Of a stretch of DNA of 64,000 nucleotides, positions 16,716 to 24,853 are shown one piece after another. This DNA comes from Bacteroidales bacterium. Lineage in GTDB: Bacteria > Bacteroidota > Bacteroidia > Bacteroidales > UBA932. The position numbers were made by a program, and so were the translations under genes. The notes beneath the pieces were generated by a model, which worked only from the letters and a program-made list of their open reading frames with translations, was not told the DNA's origin and did no database searches. Where the stretch lies: the NCBI GenBank assembly GCA_017480345.1, contig JAFVAU010000019.1, positions 62,001 through 126,000 of the forward strand, in the 5' to 3' direction. Numbering within the stretch: the stretch's first letter is position 1; each line of letters starts with the position of its first letter.

Positions 16716-17851
16716 ACGACTATACTAACGAATCCATCCGGTTTGACTGTTTCCGCGGCTGCACCGTGGTGACGGACGAGGAAAGCGGAGAGAAGGACAT
16801 CCGCTACCGGCAGGGCTGCTGCAAACTGGAGGTCTATGATACCCTCAAGGGCATCTCCCAGGAACAGTGGGGGAACTACTTCGAGGTGCGTTTCAAGAAT
16901 ACCCGCAAGGGTTTCTACGTGAACGCTTCCGGGCAGAGCATCAAGACCGGGGACCTGGTGGTGGTGGAAGCCGCTACCGGGCACGACCTGGGCATCGTTA
17001 CCCTGGAGGGCCCTTCCGTGGGCCGACAGATGCGTTGCAAGGGGGTGGACCCTTCGGCCCAGGAACTCAAGAAGATTTACCGGAAGGCTCGTCCCTATGA
17101 TATCCAGCGCTGGCAGGAGGCCATCGCCCGCGAGCAGGAGACCATGATCCGCTCCCGCGTGTTGGCGGCCAACCTGGGCCTGGAAATGAAGATTGGGGAC
17201 GTGGAATTCCAGGGAGACGGCACCAAGGCCATCTTCTACTATATTGCCGACGGCCGTGTGGACTTCCGCCAGCTCATCAAGGACTTTGCGGAGGAATTCC
17301 ATATCCGGGTGGAGATGAAGCAGATCGGCGCCCGTCAGGAGGCCGGTCTCATCGGCGGACTGGGTGTCTGCGGCCGGGAACTGTGCTGCGCCAACTACAT
17401 CACGGAGTTCAGGTCCATCACTACGGGTGCCGCCCGTACGCAGGACCTGTCCCTTAACCCGCAGAAACTGGCGGGCCAGTGCGGCAAGCTCAAGTGCTGC
17501 CTCAATTACGAGGTGGCGGCCTATCTGGATGCGCATTCCCGCATTCCGCGCGTTTCCGAGCCGTTGGAGCTCCAGGACGGCCAGGCTTTCCTGGTGAAGA
17601 CGGATATCCTGGCGGAGACGCTCTATTTCTCTTACGAGAAGGGCTCCCTGGCCCGCACTTTCCCCTTATCGGCCGATGAGGTGAGGGAAATCCAGGCCAT
17701 GAACCGCCGGGGCGAGCGGCCGGCCACCCTCCAGAAGGAGGTGGTGGTGGCGCCGGAATTCGTGACGGGCGCTGAGGATGCCATCAACCGCTTCGATCCC
17801 GAGAAGAAGAAACGCCGCCGCAAGGGCGGAAAAGGCCGTCCCCGCAAGTAG
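16712..17851 (+). CDS. ricT: RicT-type PSP1 domain protein
   Basis: 379 residues with the PSP1 C-terminal domain. The paired cysteine motifs CGRELCC (Cys220, 225, 226) and CGKLKCC (Cys257, 262, 263) are the ligands proposed to hold iron-sulfur clusters in the RicAFT (YaaT) complex, which in Bacillus affects RNase Y-dependent RNA processing and phosphorelay. RicA/RicF partners are not visible here, so the Bacteroidota role is open. The last 15 residues are extremely basic (KKKRRRKGGKGRPRK) and could bind RNA. It is coupled to holB by a 4-base overlap, with gldH 2 bases downstream; this ricT-gldH order is common in Bacteroidota. Confidence 0.88.
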   Translation: MNDYTNESIRFDCFRGCTVVTDEESGEKDIRYRQGCCKLEVYDTLKGISQEQWGNYFEVRFKNTRKGFYVNASGQSIKTGDLVVVEAATGHDLGIVTLEGPSVGRQMRCKGVDPSAQELKKIYRKARPYDIQRWQEAIAREQETMIRSRVLAANLGLEMKIGDVEFQGDGTKAIFYYIADGRVDFRQLIKDFAEEFHIRVEMKQIGARQEAGLIGGLGVCGRELCCANYITEFRSITTGAARTQDLSLNPQKLAGQCGKLKCCLNYEVAAYLDAHSRIPRVSEPLELQDGQAFLVKTDILAETLYFSYEKGSLARTFPLSADEVREIQAMNRRGERPATLQKEVVVAPEFVTGAEDAINRFDPEKKKRRRKGGKGRPRK

Positions 17852-17853
17852 CT

Positions 17854-18285
17854 GTGAAGAATCTCCTTCCCATACTGTTCGCAGCCCTGCTCCTGAGCGC
17901 CTGCGCGGAGCCGCTTTCCACCGAGACGTTCATCCCGGGAGACGGCCCGTATGTGTTTACGGTGGACCTTTCGGACTCCGCCGCCGTCTTTGACCTGGAC
18001 CTTTACACGCGTCTGGACGGCACGCCGGAGGAACTGCTCCCCCTGGACGGAACCAACCTGCGGGTGGAATGGAAGGCTCCCACGGATTCGGTCTATGTGG
18101 AGAAGATGTACCTGCCGCTGGACCGCGGCAAGAAGTCTTATTTCTCCGCTCAGGTGTATGAGTCTTTCAAGGCCGATTGGACGCCTTCCATGCCGGGTCT
18201 GTGGACGCTCACCCTGCGTCCGGAGGACCGCTCGGAACTGCTTCCGCTGCGGGGAATGGGGCTGGTGGTAACAAGGAAATACTAG
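17854..18285 (+). CDS. gldH: GldH-family gliding-motility lipoprotein
   Basis: 143 residues starting with GTG. The signal peptide ends in the lipobox LLSAC (Cys17), so the product is a lipoprotein. The remaining 125 residues form a beta-rich domain (FVVTVDLSD-like and LYTRLDG segments) of the GldH type. GldH is needed for gliding in Flavobacterium, but homologues are widespread in non-gliding Bacteroidales, where the function is unknown. Position directly after ricT supports the assignment. An in-frame ATG start is not available near the signal peptide. It is followed by trmB after 3 bases. Confidence 0.75.
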   Translation: MKNLLPILFAALLLSACAEPLSTETFIPGDGPYVFTVDLSDSAAVFDLDLYTRLDGTPEELLPLDGTNLRVEWKAPTDSVYVEKMYLPLDRGKKSYFSAQVYESFKADWTPSMPGLWTLTLRPEDRSELLPLRGMGLVVTRKY

Positions 18286-18288
18286 CTT

Positions 18289-19224
18289 ATGGGACACGGA
18301 AAACTGAAGAAATTCGCGGAGAACGAGACGTTCCGCTGTCTCCTGCAGCCGGATGCGAACGCGGTTTTGGCCAAAGAGCCGGGCTCCAAGGAGCTCAAGC
18401 TCAACGCCCATCCCATTCAGGGCCGATGGGGCACAGAGATGTTCGGGAACAACCATCCCATCGTGTTGGAGCTGGGCTGCGGCAAGGGGGATTATACCAT
18501 CGCCCTGGCGCTTCGGCATCCGGAAATCAATTATATCGGCGTGGATATCAAGGGAGCACGCCTGTGGAAGGGGGCCAAGTATGCCACGGAGCAGGCCCTG
18601 CCCAATGTGGCTTTCCTGCGCACCCGCATCGAGTTCATCGATGCGTTTTTCGGCCCGGGTGAGGTGAGCGAGATTTGGCTCACGTTCTCCGACCCGCAGC
18701 TCCGCGGCTCCGAGAACGCCCGTCTCTCTTCGCCGCTCTTCCTGGAGCGTTACCGCAAGTTCCTGAAACCCGGCGGAATCGTCCATCTCAAGACGGACTC
18801 CCGCTATCTCTACGAATACACCCGGTCCGTCTGCCAAGTCAATGACCTGCAGGTGCTGGCATACGGTACAGATATATATGGCGAGGGGATTCAGGGAGAC
18901 ATATGCCCCCAAAACCCTTCGGGCTCTTCGAGCCCTTGTCCCTCCCACAGTCCTTCGGACTGCGGGCCCCTCCCGTTCACAGAGCCACGGGCGGCTATGG
19001 GTTTTGGGGGCACATGTCTCCCTGATAAGGATGCTATTTTCGAAGTGCAGACGTTCTACGAGAAGATGTTTCTGGAGATGGGGCTGCCCATTACCTACAT
19101 GGCATTCCGGATAGACCATGAGGGCCCGTATGCCTTCCCCGGGGAAGTTTTCGACCATGACTATTGGCTGGAGGCCGAAGGCCCCCGGAGAAGTTTCTCC
19201 CACCAGCCTGCGAAGAAAGCATAG
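18289..19224 (+). CDS. trmB: tRNA (guanine-N7)-methyltransferase carrying a 45-codon palindromic insert
   Basis: SAM-dependent enzyme that makes m7G46 in the variable loop of tRNAs. Visible are the SAM motif LELGCGKGDYTIALA (about residues 62-76), the VDIKGARLWKGAK helix and a substrate motif in the form FSDPQLRG. At 311 residues it is about 45 longer than expected. The excess is residues 202-245 (roughly QGDICPQNP...FGGTCLPD), encoded by a 135-bp inverted-repeat element at 18891-19025 placed in frame just before the conserved FEVQTFYEKMFLEMGLPITYMAF region. Removing the element would restore continuity (GEGI joined to DAIFEVQTFYE). The insert is rich in Ser, Pro, Cys and Gly and is likely a surface loop. 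It is in an operon with gldH. Confidence 0.9.
   Translation: MGHGKLKKFAENETFRCLLQPDANAVLAKEPGSKELKLNAHPIQGRWGTEMFGNNHPIVLELGCGKGDYTIALALRHPEINYIGVDIKGARLWKGAKYATEQALPNVAFLRTRIEFIDAFFGPGEVSEIWLTFSDPQLRGSENARLSSPLFLERYRKFLKPGGIVHLKTDSRYLYEYTRSVCQVNDLQVLAYGTDIYGEGIQGDICPQNPSGSSSPCPSHSPSDCGPLPFTEPRAAMGFGGTCLPDKDAIFEVQTFYEKMFLEMGLPITYMAFRIDHEGPYAFPGEVFDHDYWLEAEGPRRSFSHQPAKKA
18891..19025. repeat. Modular palindromic element inserted in frame in trmB (135 bp)
   Basis: Arms of 27 bp (18891-18917, 18999-19025) match except at 18903/19013; the left begins TCAGGGAGACATATGCCCCC. The core carries hairpins GGGCTC-ttc-GAGCCC (18921-18935) and CAGTCC-ttc-GGACTG (18948-18962), CCCTCCC and CCCCTCCC tracts, and AGCC-6-GGCT (18983-18996). 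This is the mirror image of the module order at 12760-12874. Its length is 45 x 3, so the reading frame is kept. Confidence 0.92.
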
Positions 19225-19247
19225 CTTTCAGTCATTCTGCGTTTTCT

Positions 19248-19274
19248 GTCATTCCCGGCTTGACCGGGAATCTC
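19248..19274. repeat. GTCATTCCCGG short palindrome, likely trmB-operon terminator
   Basis: ATTCCCGG pairs with CCGGGAAT across CTTGA (19251-19271), followed by a TCTCTTTTTT tract. It is 24 bases past the trmB stop and just upstream of the merR promoter. It is of the same repeat type as 13185-13210. Confidence 0.8.
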
Positions 19275-19282
19275 TTTTTTGT

Positions 19283-19290
19283 TATCTTTG
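19283..19290 (+). promoter_or_regulatory. -7 box for the MerR-type regulator gene
   Basis: TATCTTTG ends only 7 bases before the ATG at 19298. With a start site about 6-8 bases below the -7 box, the transcript would have almost no leader. Confidence 0.65.
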
Positions 19291-19297
19291 TAGGACT

Positions 19298-19615
19298 ATG
19301 GCTAAAATGATCTATACTATGGGCGAGGTGGCTCAGATGCTGGGGGAGAACCCTTCGGCCATCCGCTACTGGAGCAACTATTTTGAGAAATTCGTGAAGC
19401 CCCAGCGCAATGCGAAGGGGAACCGCCTGTATCATCCGGAGGATGTGGAGACGCTTCGGCAGATCCAGTACCTGCTCAAGAACCAGGGTCTTACGCTGGA
19501 GGGTGCCGTGCAGCGCCTGACGGAGGACCGTCGCAGCGTGGACAAGCGGGTGAAGGCCATCGGGGTCCTGAAGGGAATCCGGGAGGAACTCATCCAAGTG
19601 CGCAGCGCCTTATGA
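19298..19615 (+). CDS. MerR-family transcriptional regulator
   Basis: 105 residues with an N-terminal winged helix-turn-helix of MerR type (YTMGEVAQMLGENPSAIRYWSNYF, then the wing NRLYHPEDVETLRQIQYLLK) and a short C-terminal helix (residues 70-105) that could dimerise. There is no cysteine-based metal site or effector domain, so the signal sensed is unknown. This short form occurs widely in Bacteroidota next to housekeeping genes. ATG 19298 was chosen; ATG 19307 or 19319 would also keep the HTH and would allow a longer leader after the -7 box at 19283. The stop overlaps the next gene by 4 bases. Confidence 0.85.
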   Translation: MAKMIYTMGEVAQMLGENPSAIRYWSNYFEKFVKPQRNAKGNRLYHPEDVETLRQIQYLLKNQGLTLEGAVQRLTEDRRSVDKRVKAIGVLKGIREELIQVRSAL

Positions 19616-20400
19616 AAGTAGGGGACATCACGGCGGCGCTGGAGGTGTTCGCCCCGCTCCGCATCCAGGAAAAGTGGGACAACAGCGGCCTTATCATTGG
19701 CAGTGCCGATGATGAGGTGCACGGGGTCATGGTGGGCTTCGACTGCACGCCGGACCTGATCAAGGAAGCCGTAGAGAAGGGTTGTGACATGGTTGTCACC
19801 CATCATCCGCTCATCTTCAACGGAATCAAGCGGATAGACAGCAAGGACCCGGTGGGGGCCGCCATCATGCAGGCGGTGCGCTCCGGGGTGGCCGTGTATG
19901 CCGCCCACACCACGGCCGACAAGGTGATTGCCGGGGTGAGCGGGGCCATGGCCCGCCGCCTGTCCCTGCAGAACGTGGGCATCATGGTGCCGGAAGAAGA
20001 CGGAACCGTGGGCCTGGGCTGCGTGGGGGATTTTGAAAAGCCCATGACCGGCCTGGAGGCTCTCGCTTTCGTGAAGGAGCGGTTCCACCTGGGTGTCATC
20101 CGCAGTTCCAAGCCCCTGGAGGAGCCCATCCGCAAGGTGGCCCTGCTGGGAGGAAGTGGCGGAGGAGAAATCCAGCTGGCCCTTTCCCGGGGCGCCCAGC
20201 TGTACATCACCGCAGACATTTCCTACCACAATTTCTTCACCCCGGAGGGGTTCATGGTCATGGATATCGGCCATTTTGAGAGCGAAGTGGAGATTGTGGA
20301 CATTTTCTTAACGGAGTTACGGAAAAAATTTCCTACCTTTGCAAGCTACAAAAGCGCACAGCTGGGCAGGAGCAACCCTGTCCACTATTTTGGGTTGTAA
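19612..20400 (+). CDS. Nif3-like dinuclear metal centre protein (DUF34)
   Basis: 262 residues of the Nif3/YbgI fold. The metal-binding blocks are VVTHHPLIF (His64, His65), YAAHTTADK (His99, Asp103) and the C-terminal MDIGHFESEVEIV (His and Glu). Homologues form hexameric toroids with two metal ions per subunit; a GTP cyclohydrolase-like role has been proposed for some members, but the physiological function is unsettled. The chain is the short form without the extra PII-like domain that many Firmicutes and Bacteroides members carry. It is translationally coupled to the MerR gene by ATGA. Confidence 0.85.
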   Translation: MKVGDITAALEVFAPLRIQEKWDNSGLIIGSADDEVHGVMVGFDCTPDLIKEAVEKGCDMVVTHHPLIFNGIKRIDSKDPVGAAIMQAVRSGVAVYAAHTTADKVIAGVSGAMARRLSLQNVGIMVPEEDGTVGLGCVGDFEKPMTGLEALAFVKERFHLGVIRSSKPLEEPIRKVALLGGSGGGEIQLALSRGAQLYITADISYHNFFTPEGFMVMDIGHFESEVEIVDIFLTELRKKFPTFASYKSAQLGRSNPVHYFGL

Positions 20401-20422
20401 ATAATAAATCGATTTATATTTT

Positions 20423-21250
20423 ATGGCAAGTACCAAGAAAACCACCGCCGCCAAGAAAGTGGAGGCCCCCATCGACCAGAGGGAGACTTTTGTGTCGCTG
20501 CTCAAAAGTTTCGCCGATTCCGATATGCCCGTAGAGGAGAAGCTCAAGACCCTCTACCAACTTCAGGCTGCGGATTCCGAGATTGACAAGATTATCCAGC
20601 TCCGCGGAGAACTCCCCGCCGAGGTGGCCGCCCTGGAAGAGGAGATTGCTACCCTCAAGGAGCGCAGCGCCGCCATTTCCGCCGTTATTGACCAGTTCAA
20701 CCGCAACATCGCGGATGCCAAGCTCTCCATCGCAGAGCATGAGAGCACCATCGAGAAATACCAGCGCCAGCTGGAGACCATCGCCAACTCCCGCGAGTAC
20801 GATTCCCTGAACAAGGAAATCGAGAACCAGGAGCTGCTCCGTCAGATTGACGAGAAAACCATCAACGACACCCGCTTCGAGATTGGCAACAAGAAGGCCG
20901 AGCTGGAGGAGATCAAAGACCGTCTCACCATCCGTACGGACGACCTCAAGGCCAAGAAGGACGAACTGGAGAACATTGTGGAGGAAACCGCCAAGGAAGA
21001 GGCCGTGCTCCGTGCCCGCCGGGAAGAGTGCGCCGCCAAGATTGACGCCCGCACCATGAGCGCCTACGAGCGCATCCGCGAGAGCGTGCACAATCACCTG
21101 GCTGTGGTGGGCATCTACAACGGAGACTCCTGCGGAGGATGCTTCAACACCATCACTCCCCAGCGTCGCGTAGAGATTGCCTCCAACCGCAAGCTCATCA
21201 TCTGCGAGCACTGCGGCCGCATCATCATCAACCCGGATTTCGAAAACTAA
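20423..21250 (+). CDS. C4-type zinc-ribbon coiled-coil protein (COG1579)
   Basis: 275 residues: a low-complexity Ala/Lys start, a long antiparallel coiled coil (residues about 40-215, rich in Glu, Lys and Ile with heptads), then a zinc ribbon with CxxC pairs Cys237/Cys240 and Cys261/Cys264. This is the COG1579 architecture (CT398, HP0958). Helicobacter HP0958 binds flagellar components and mRNA; in non-flagellated Bacteroidota the role is unknown. The gap before the gene holds the AT-rich palindrome ATAAATCGATTTAT (20404-20417). dnaB starts 6 bases downstream. Confidence 0.8.
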   Translation: MASTKKTTAAKKVEAPIDQRETFVSLLKSFADSDMPVEEKLKTLYQLQAADSEIDKIIQLRGELPAEVAALEEEIATLKERSAAISAVIDQFNRNIADAKLSIAEHESTIEKYQRQLETIANSREYDSLNKEIENQELLRQIDEKTINDTRFEIGNKKAELEEIKDRLTIRTDDLKAKKDELENIVEETAKEEAVLRARREECAAKIDARTMSAYERIRESVHNHLAVVGIYNGDSCGGCFNTITPQRRVEIASNRKLIICEHCGRIIINPDFEN

Positions 21251-21256
21251 AAACCT

Positions 21257-22750
21257 ATGCCGGAGCCCTCTCGCAAGAGAAGCCGCAACGCGGAGCCGCA
21301 GGATCTGGAGGCCCTGATGGGGAACAAACCCCCTCAGGCCCTGGATGTTGAGGCTGCCGTGCTGGGAGCCATGCTGGTAGAGCCCGCCACCATAGACGAG
21401 TCTATGGAGGAACTCTCGGCGTCGTGTTTCTACGACCCGCACCATCGCATGATCTTCGAGGCCATGTCCGAGCTCGTGAACGAGCACGTGTCCATAGACC
21501 TGGTTACCGTAAGCGAGAAACTCCGTTCCAAGGGAAACCTGGAAATCATCGGAGGCCCTGTGGTGCTGGCCGGTCTGTCCCAGAACATCGCCGCCGCCGC
21601 CCACATCGAGTATTATATCAAGATCCTCAAGCAGAAGACCATCCAGCGGGACTTGATAACGGCCTCCTACGAAATCCTCAAACAGTCCTTCGACGAGTCC
21701 ACCAACGTGGACGACCTCATAGACAACGCCCAGACCAAGGTTTTTGCGGCCATCCAGAACAATGTGAAGCGGGATGTCCAGGACATCGGCTCCATCATCA
21801 ACGAAGTGCTGGACAACCTGCAGGAACTGCAGAACATCAGCGGCCCGTCCGGTGTGCCTTCCGGGTACCCTTCCATAGACCGTGTCACCCAGGGCTGGCA
21901 AAAGAGCGACCTCATCATCCTGGCCGCCCGTCCGTCTGTGGGTAAGACGGCCTTCGCACTCAATATTGCGCGCAATGCCGCCGTGGACGCCAACATGCCC
22001 GTGGCCGTGTTCTCCCTGGAAATGAGTGCCGACCAGCTGGGCAAGCGCCTCATTACCACGGAAAGCGGCCTGTCCGGAGAAAAAATCAAGGGTGGCGTGA
22101 AGCTGGAGCCCTTCGAGTGGATTCAGCTGGAGGATACCCTCCGCCGTCTGGCCAAGGCGCCGCTGTACATTGACGATACGCCCGGCATCCCCATCATGGA
22201 ATTCCGCACCAAGGCCAAGCGCCTGGTAAAGCAGAAGGGCGTCCGCCTCATCGTGGTGGACTATCTGCAGCTCATGCAGGGACCGGTGGAGCTCCGGGGC
22301 CTGCGCGAGCAGGAGGTGGCCGCCATCTCCCGCACCCTCAAGGCCACGGCCAAGGAGCTCAACATCCCCATCATCGCCCTGTCCCAGCTGTCCCGTAATG
22401 CAGTCCAGCGCACGGGCGGCACCGGAAAGCCCCAACTGAGCGACCTCCGTGAATCCGGTTCCATCGAGCAGGATGCGGATATGGTCATCTTCATCCACAG
22501 GCCGGACTTCGTTGGCATGAGCGACAATCCCGAAGACAAGGAGAAGGCCTACATCGTGATTGCCAAGCACCGTAACGGAGAAGTCTGCGACATCGAGATG
22601 AAGTACAAGGCCAACCAGGTGAAGTTTGTGGAACCGGACCAGAGCCTGGATGTCTATGCCCAACGGGGCCCTGTGGCCAGCGCCGTGAACGAGCCCGTGG
22701 GCGGGGAGCCGCAAGACAATTACAATTTTGACAATCAGCAGGATTTTTAA
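21257..22750 (+). CDS. dnaB: Replicative DNA helicase
   Basis: 497 residues of the hexameric fork helicase that unwinds DNA 5'-3' and contacts primase. The N-terminal helical domain begins at ALDVEAAVLGAMLVEP. The RecA-like motor has Walker A ARPSVGKTAFALN (Lys230), H1a FSLEMSADQLGKRL, Walker B RLIVVDYLQLM, H3 IALSQLSRNAVQ and the arginine-finger region HRNGEVCDIEM. There is no intein. The C-terminal tail after residue 460 is acidic and ends NYNFDNQQDF. It is in an apparent transcript with the zinc-ribbon gene upstream and DUF3108 downstream (2-base gap). Confidence 0.98.
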   Translation: MPEPSRKRSRNAEPQDLEALMGNKPPQALDVEAAVLGAMLVEPATIDESMEELSASCFYDPHHRMIFEAMSELVNEHVSIDLVTVSEKLRSKGNLEIIGGPVVLAGLSQNIAAAAHIEYYIKILKQKTIQRDLITASYEILKQSFDESTNVDDLIDNAQTKVFAAIQNNVKRDVQDIGSIINEVLDNLQELQNISGPSGVPSGYPSIDRVTQGWQKSDLIILAARPSVGKTAFALNIARNAAVDANMPVAVFSLEMSADQLGKRLITTESGLSGEKIKGGVKLEPFEWIQLEDTLRRLAKAPLYIDDTPGIPIMEFRTKAKRLVKQKGVRLIVVDYLQLMQGPVELRGLREQEVAAISRTLKATAKELNIPIIALSQLSRNAVQRTGGTGKPQLSDLRESGSIEQDADMVIFIHRPDFVGMSDNPEDKEKAYIVIAKHRNGEVCDIEMKYKANQVKFVEPDQSLDVYAQRGPVASAVNEPVGGEPQDNYNFDNQQDF

Positions 22751-22752
22751 GC

Positions 22753-23559
22753 ATGCGCAGAACAATCCTACTCATATTCCTTCTGCTATCCTCCTGGGCT
22801 GCCATGGCGCAGGAGCATCCGTTTATGGAGGGGGAGGAAGTCCGCTGGTCCATCATGTTCAAATGGGGGGCTTTCAATACGGAAGTGGGCTATGCCCGCT
22901 TCGGCGTGGATTCCCTCTTTTTCCGGGGAAACGAGGCCTATCATATAGACTGCAAGGTTCAATCAGCCCCTTTCTTTGACAGGTTTTACAAGATTAGGGA
23001 AGACCTCCAAAGCTGGGTGCGGGCGCAGGACCTTCGGCCCCTCCGTTTCACGCGAAACACCTACGAGGGGGGCTACACCGCCACCAACGACTACAATTAC
23101 AATTGGGACAAGGGAGTCATTGAGGCCGATATCAACTTTGAGAACAAGGGAGAGCAGCGCCTGGAGATTCCGGTGAAGGAAGGCGAGTTTGACCTGATAT
23201 CCCTGGTCTTCAATATCCGTAGCCTGCCGGAAAGCGCGTACCGGATGGGACAGACCACGCTGGTGCGCTTTGCCATCGACGACGCCGTGTTTGACGTGCA
23301 CATCCGGGCCTACGGTGAGGAGGTGGTCAAGGTGCGGAAGATGGGAAAGATAAAGGGCTGGCACCTGGCCTGCTCCGTGGTACAGGGGGCCCTTTTCGAG
23401 GGAGACGAAGACCTGCATCTCTGGCTGTCGGCCGATGCAAACCGCATTCCCATCGCCGCCAAGGTTCCCCTGAAAGTGGGGGCCGTGCAGGCCTGGCTCA
23501 GCGCCTACAGCGGTCTCAAATATCCGTTTGAAGCTTATGCCGATGGCCGAAAGCGTTAG
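22753..23559 (+). CDS. Secreted DUF3108 protein
   Basis: 268 residues with a Sec signal peptide ending AMAQE. The mature protein is a beta-rich domain with the DUF3108 pattern: GEEVRWSIMFKWGAFNTEVGYARF at the start, then YHIDCKVQSAPFFDRFYKIREDLQSW, with later strands resembling LolA/VioE-type half-barrels that bind lipids. The function is unknown; similarity to lipoprotein carriers suggests a periplasmic lipid-related role. It overlaps the start of rseC by about 17 bases, which couples it to the Rnf gene cluster. Confidence 0.78.
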   Translation: MRRTILLIFLLLSSWAAMAQEHPFMEGEEVRWSIMFKWGAFNTEVGYARFGVDSLFFRGNEAYHIDCKVQSAPFFDRFYKIREDLQSWVRAQDLRPLRFTRNTYEGGYTATNDYNYNWDKGVIEADINFENKGEQRLEIPVKEGEFDLISLVFNIRSLPESAYRMGQTTLVRFAIDDAVFDVHIRAYGEEVVKVRKMGKIKGWHLACSVVQGALFEGDEDLHLWLSADANRIPIAAKVPLKVGAVQAWLSAYSGLKYPFEAYADGRKR

Positions 23560-23956
23560 TCATAAGGGAAAAATCCTGCGGATTACCCCGCAGCTCACCA
23601 CGGTGTCCATCCTCCAGCACGCCGCGTGCGGGGAGTGTCACGCCGCCGGCCTTTGCGGCATGGCCGAACTGGCCCAAAAGACGGTGGAGGTGCCCACAGA
23701 CCCTTACGCTTCCTACAAGGTGGGAGACGAGGTGGAAGTGGTGCTGAAGGCATCCATGGGCATGAAGGCCGTGTACCTGGCCTATCTGATTCCCCTGGTG
23801 GTGCTCATGGCCGTCATCCTGGGGCTGAGCGCCTTGGGGGTGGGAGAGATGGCCGCCGCCCTTTCCGGCGTGGGGGCCATTGCCGTGTATTACCTGGTGC
23901 TATATCTTTTCAGGAACAGACTGAAAAACGAATATATATTTACAATAAAAGGATAA
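23543..23956 (+). CDS. rseC: RseC/SoxR-reducing system membrane protein
   Basis: 137 residues. The N-terminal cytoplasmic part has a cysteine cluster CGECHAAGLCGMAEL, the conserved RseC pattern thought to bind iron-sulfur or sense redox. Two adjacent membrane helices follow (residues about 70-115: AVYLAYLIPLVVLMAVILGL and VGAIAVYYLVLYLF). RseC-like proteins accompany Rnf/Rsx clusters and in E. coli help keep SoxR reduced. ATG 23543 was chosen over ATG 23537 and TTG 23528, which only add residues inside the DUF3108 frame. rnfB begins 3 bases after its stop. Confidence 0.85.
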   Translation: MAESVSHKGKILRITPQLTTVSILQHAACGECHAAGLCGMAELAQKTVEVPTDPYASYKVGDEVEVVLKASMGMKAVYLAYLIPLVVLMAVILGLSALGVGEMAAALSGVGAIAVYYLVLYLFRNRLKNEYIFTIKG

Positions 23957-23959
23957 ACT

Positions 23960-24853
23960 ATGTCATCTATCATCATTTGGACCGTCGCGGTGATTACCGT
24001 TCTGGGCCTTGTGCTTGCGCTGGTGCTGTATCTGGTGGCCCAGAAGTTCAAGGTTCAGGAAGACCCGCGCATCGATGAGGTGGAGAAGGTGATGCCGGGC
24101 GCCAACTGCGGCGGCTGCGGCTTCGCCGGCTGTCGTGCGTTTGCCGAGGCTGCGGTGAAGGCCCCCAATCTGGACAACAACTACTGTCCGGTGGGCGGCA
24201 ACGACGTCATGGCCAAGGTGGCGGCTATCCTGGGTTACGAAGTGGCGGAAAAGGCCCCCATGGTGGCCGTGGTCCGCTGCAACGGAACCTGTGAGGCCCG
24301 TCCCAAGGTGAACGACTACGACGGCTATCCCTCCTGCTATGTGAAATCCCTCCTGTACACGGGAGACACGGGCTGCTCCTTCGGCTGCCTGGGCTGCGGA
24401 GACTGCGTGAACGCCTGCCAGTTCGGTGCCCTTTCCATGGATCCGGTCACCGGCCTGCCGGTGGTGGACCAGGAGAAGTGCACCGCCTGCGGAGCCTGTG
24501 TGAAGGCCTGCCCCAAGCGCATCATCGAGCTTCGGCCCAAAGGCCCCCGCGGCATGCGCATGTTCGTGTCCTGCGTGAACAAGGACAAGGGACCCGTGGC
24601 CAAGAAGGCCTGTGCCAACGCCTGCATCGGCTGCGGCATCTGCGCCAAGACCTGCACCCACGATGCCATCACCGTTGAGGCCAATGTGGCCTACATAGAC
24701 CCCGCCAAGTGCAAGCTCTGCCGCGAGTGCGAGGCCATGTGCCCCACCGGTGCCATCCATGGCGTAAACTTCCCCAAGCCATTGGACAAGGACGCCATCA
24801 AGGAGCGCATCAAGATCCGTCAACAAAAAGCAAAGGAGGCTGCCAATGTCTAA
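23960..24853 (+). CDS. rnfB: Rnf complex subunit B (multi-cluster ferredoxin)
   Basis: 297 residues. An N-terminal membrane anchor (residues 5-25) is followed by the RnfB 4Fe-4S motif ANCGGCGFAGCRAFAE, a second four-cysteine segment (CEARP...CSFGCLGCGDCVNACQ) and three further ferredoxin-type motifs: CTACGACVKACPK, CIGCGICAKTCTH and CKLCRECEAMCPT. It accepts electrons from reduced ferredoxin and passes them into the Rnf complex, which drives Na+ or H+ export while reducing NAD+. It is the first of six contiguous rnf genes; its stop overlaps rnfC by 8 bases. Confidence 0.95.
   Translation: MSSIIIWTVAVITVLGLVLALVLYLVAQKFKVQEDPRIDEVEKVMPGANCGGCGFAGCRAFAEAAVKAPNLDNNYCPVGGNDVMAKVAAILGYEVAEKAPMVAVVRCNGTCEARPKVNDYDGYPSCYVKSLLYTGDTGCSFGCLGCGDCVNACQFGALSMDPVTGLPVVDQEKCTACGACVKACPKRIIELRPKGPRGMRMFVSCVNKDKGPVAKKACANACIGCGICAKTCTHDAITVEANVAYIDPAKCKLCRECEAMCPTGAIHGVNFPKPLDKDAIKERIKIRQQKAKEAANV

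Noticed and set aside
18289..19224. Frameshift or pseudogene in trmB
   Set aside because: The insert is 135 bp, has no stop codon, and the frame and motifs continue normally on both sides.
20404..20417. ATAAATCGATTTAT palindrome before the zinc-ribbon gene as an operator
   Set aside because: Very AT-rich and within the ribosome-site region; such a palindrome could easily occur by chance. Mentioned only in the gene entry.
21257..22750. Intein in dnaB, a frequent insertion site
   Set aside because: Length is normal and Walker A, Walker B and the H3 motif are uninterrupted.
20414..22765. 783-codon minus-strand frame across the zinc-ribbon and dnaB genes
   Set aside because: Antisense to two well-conserved genes; low-complexity Leu/Gly/His composition and no start signal.
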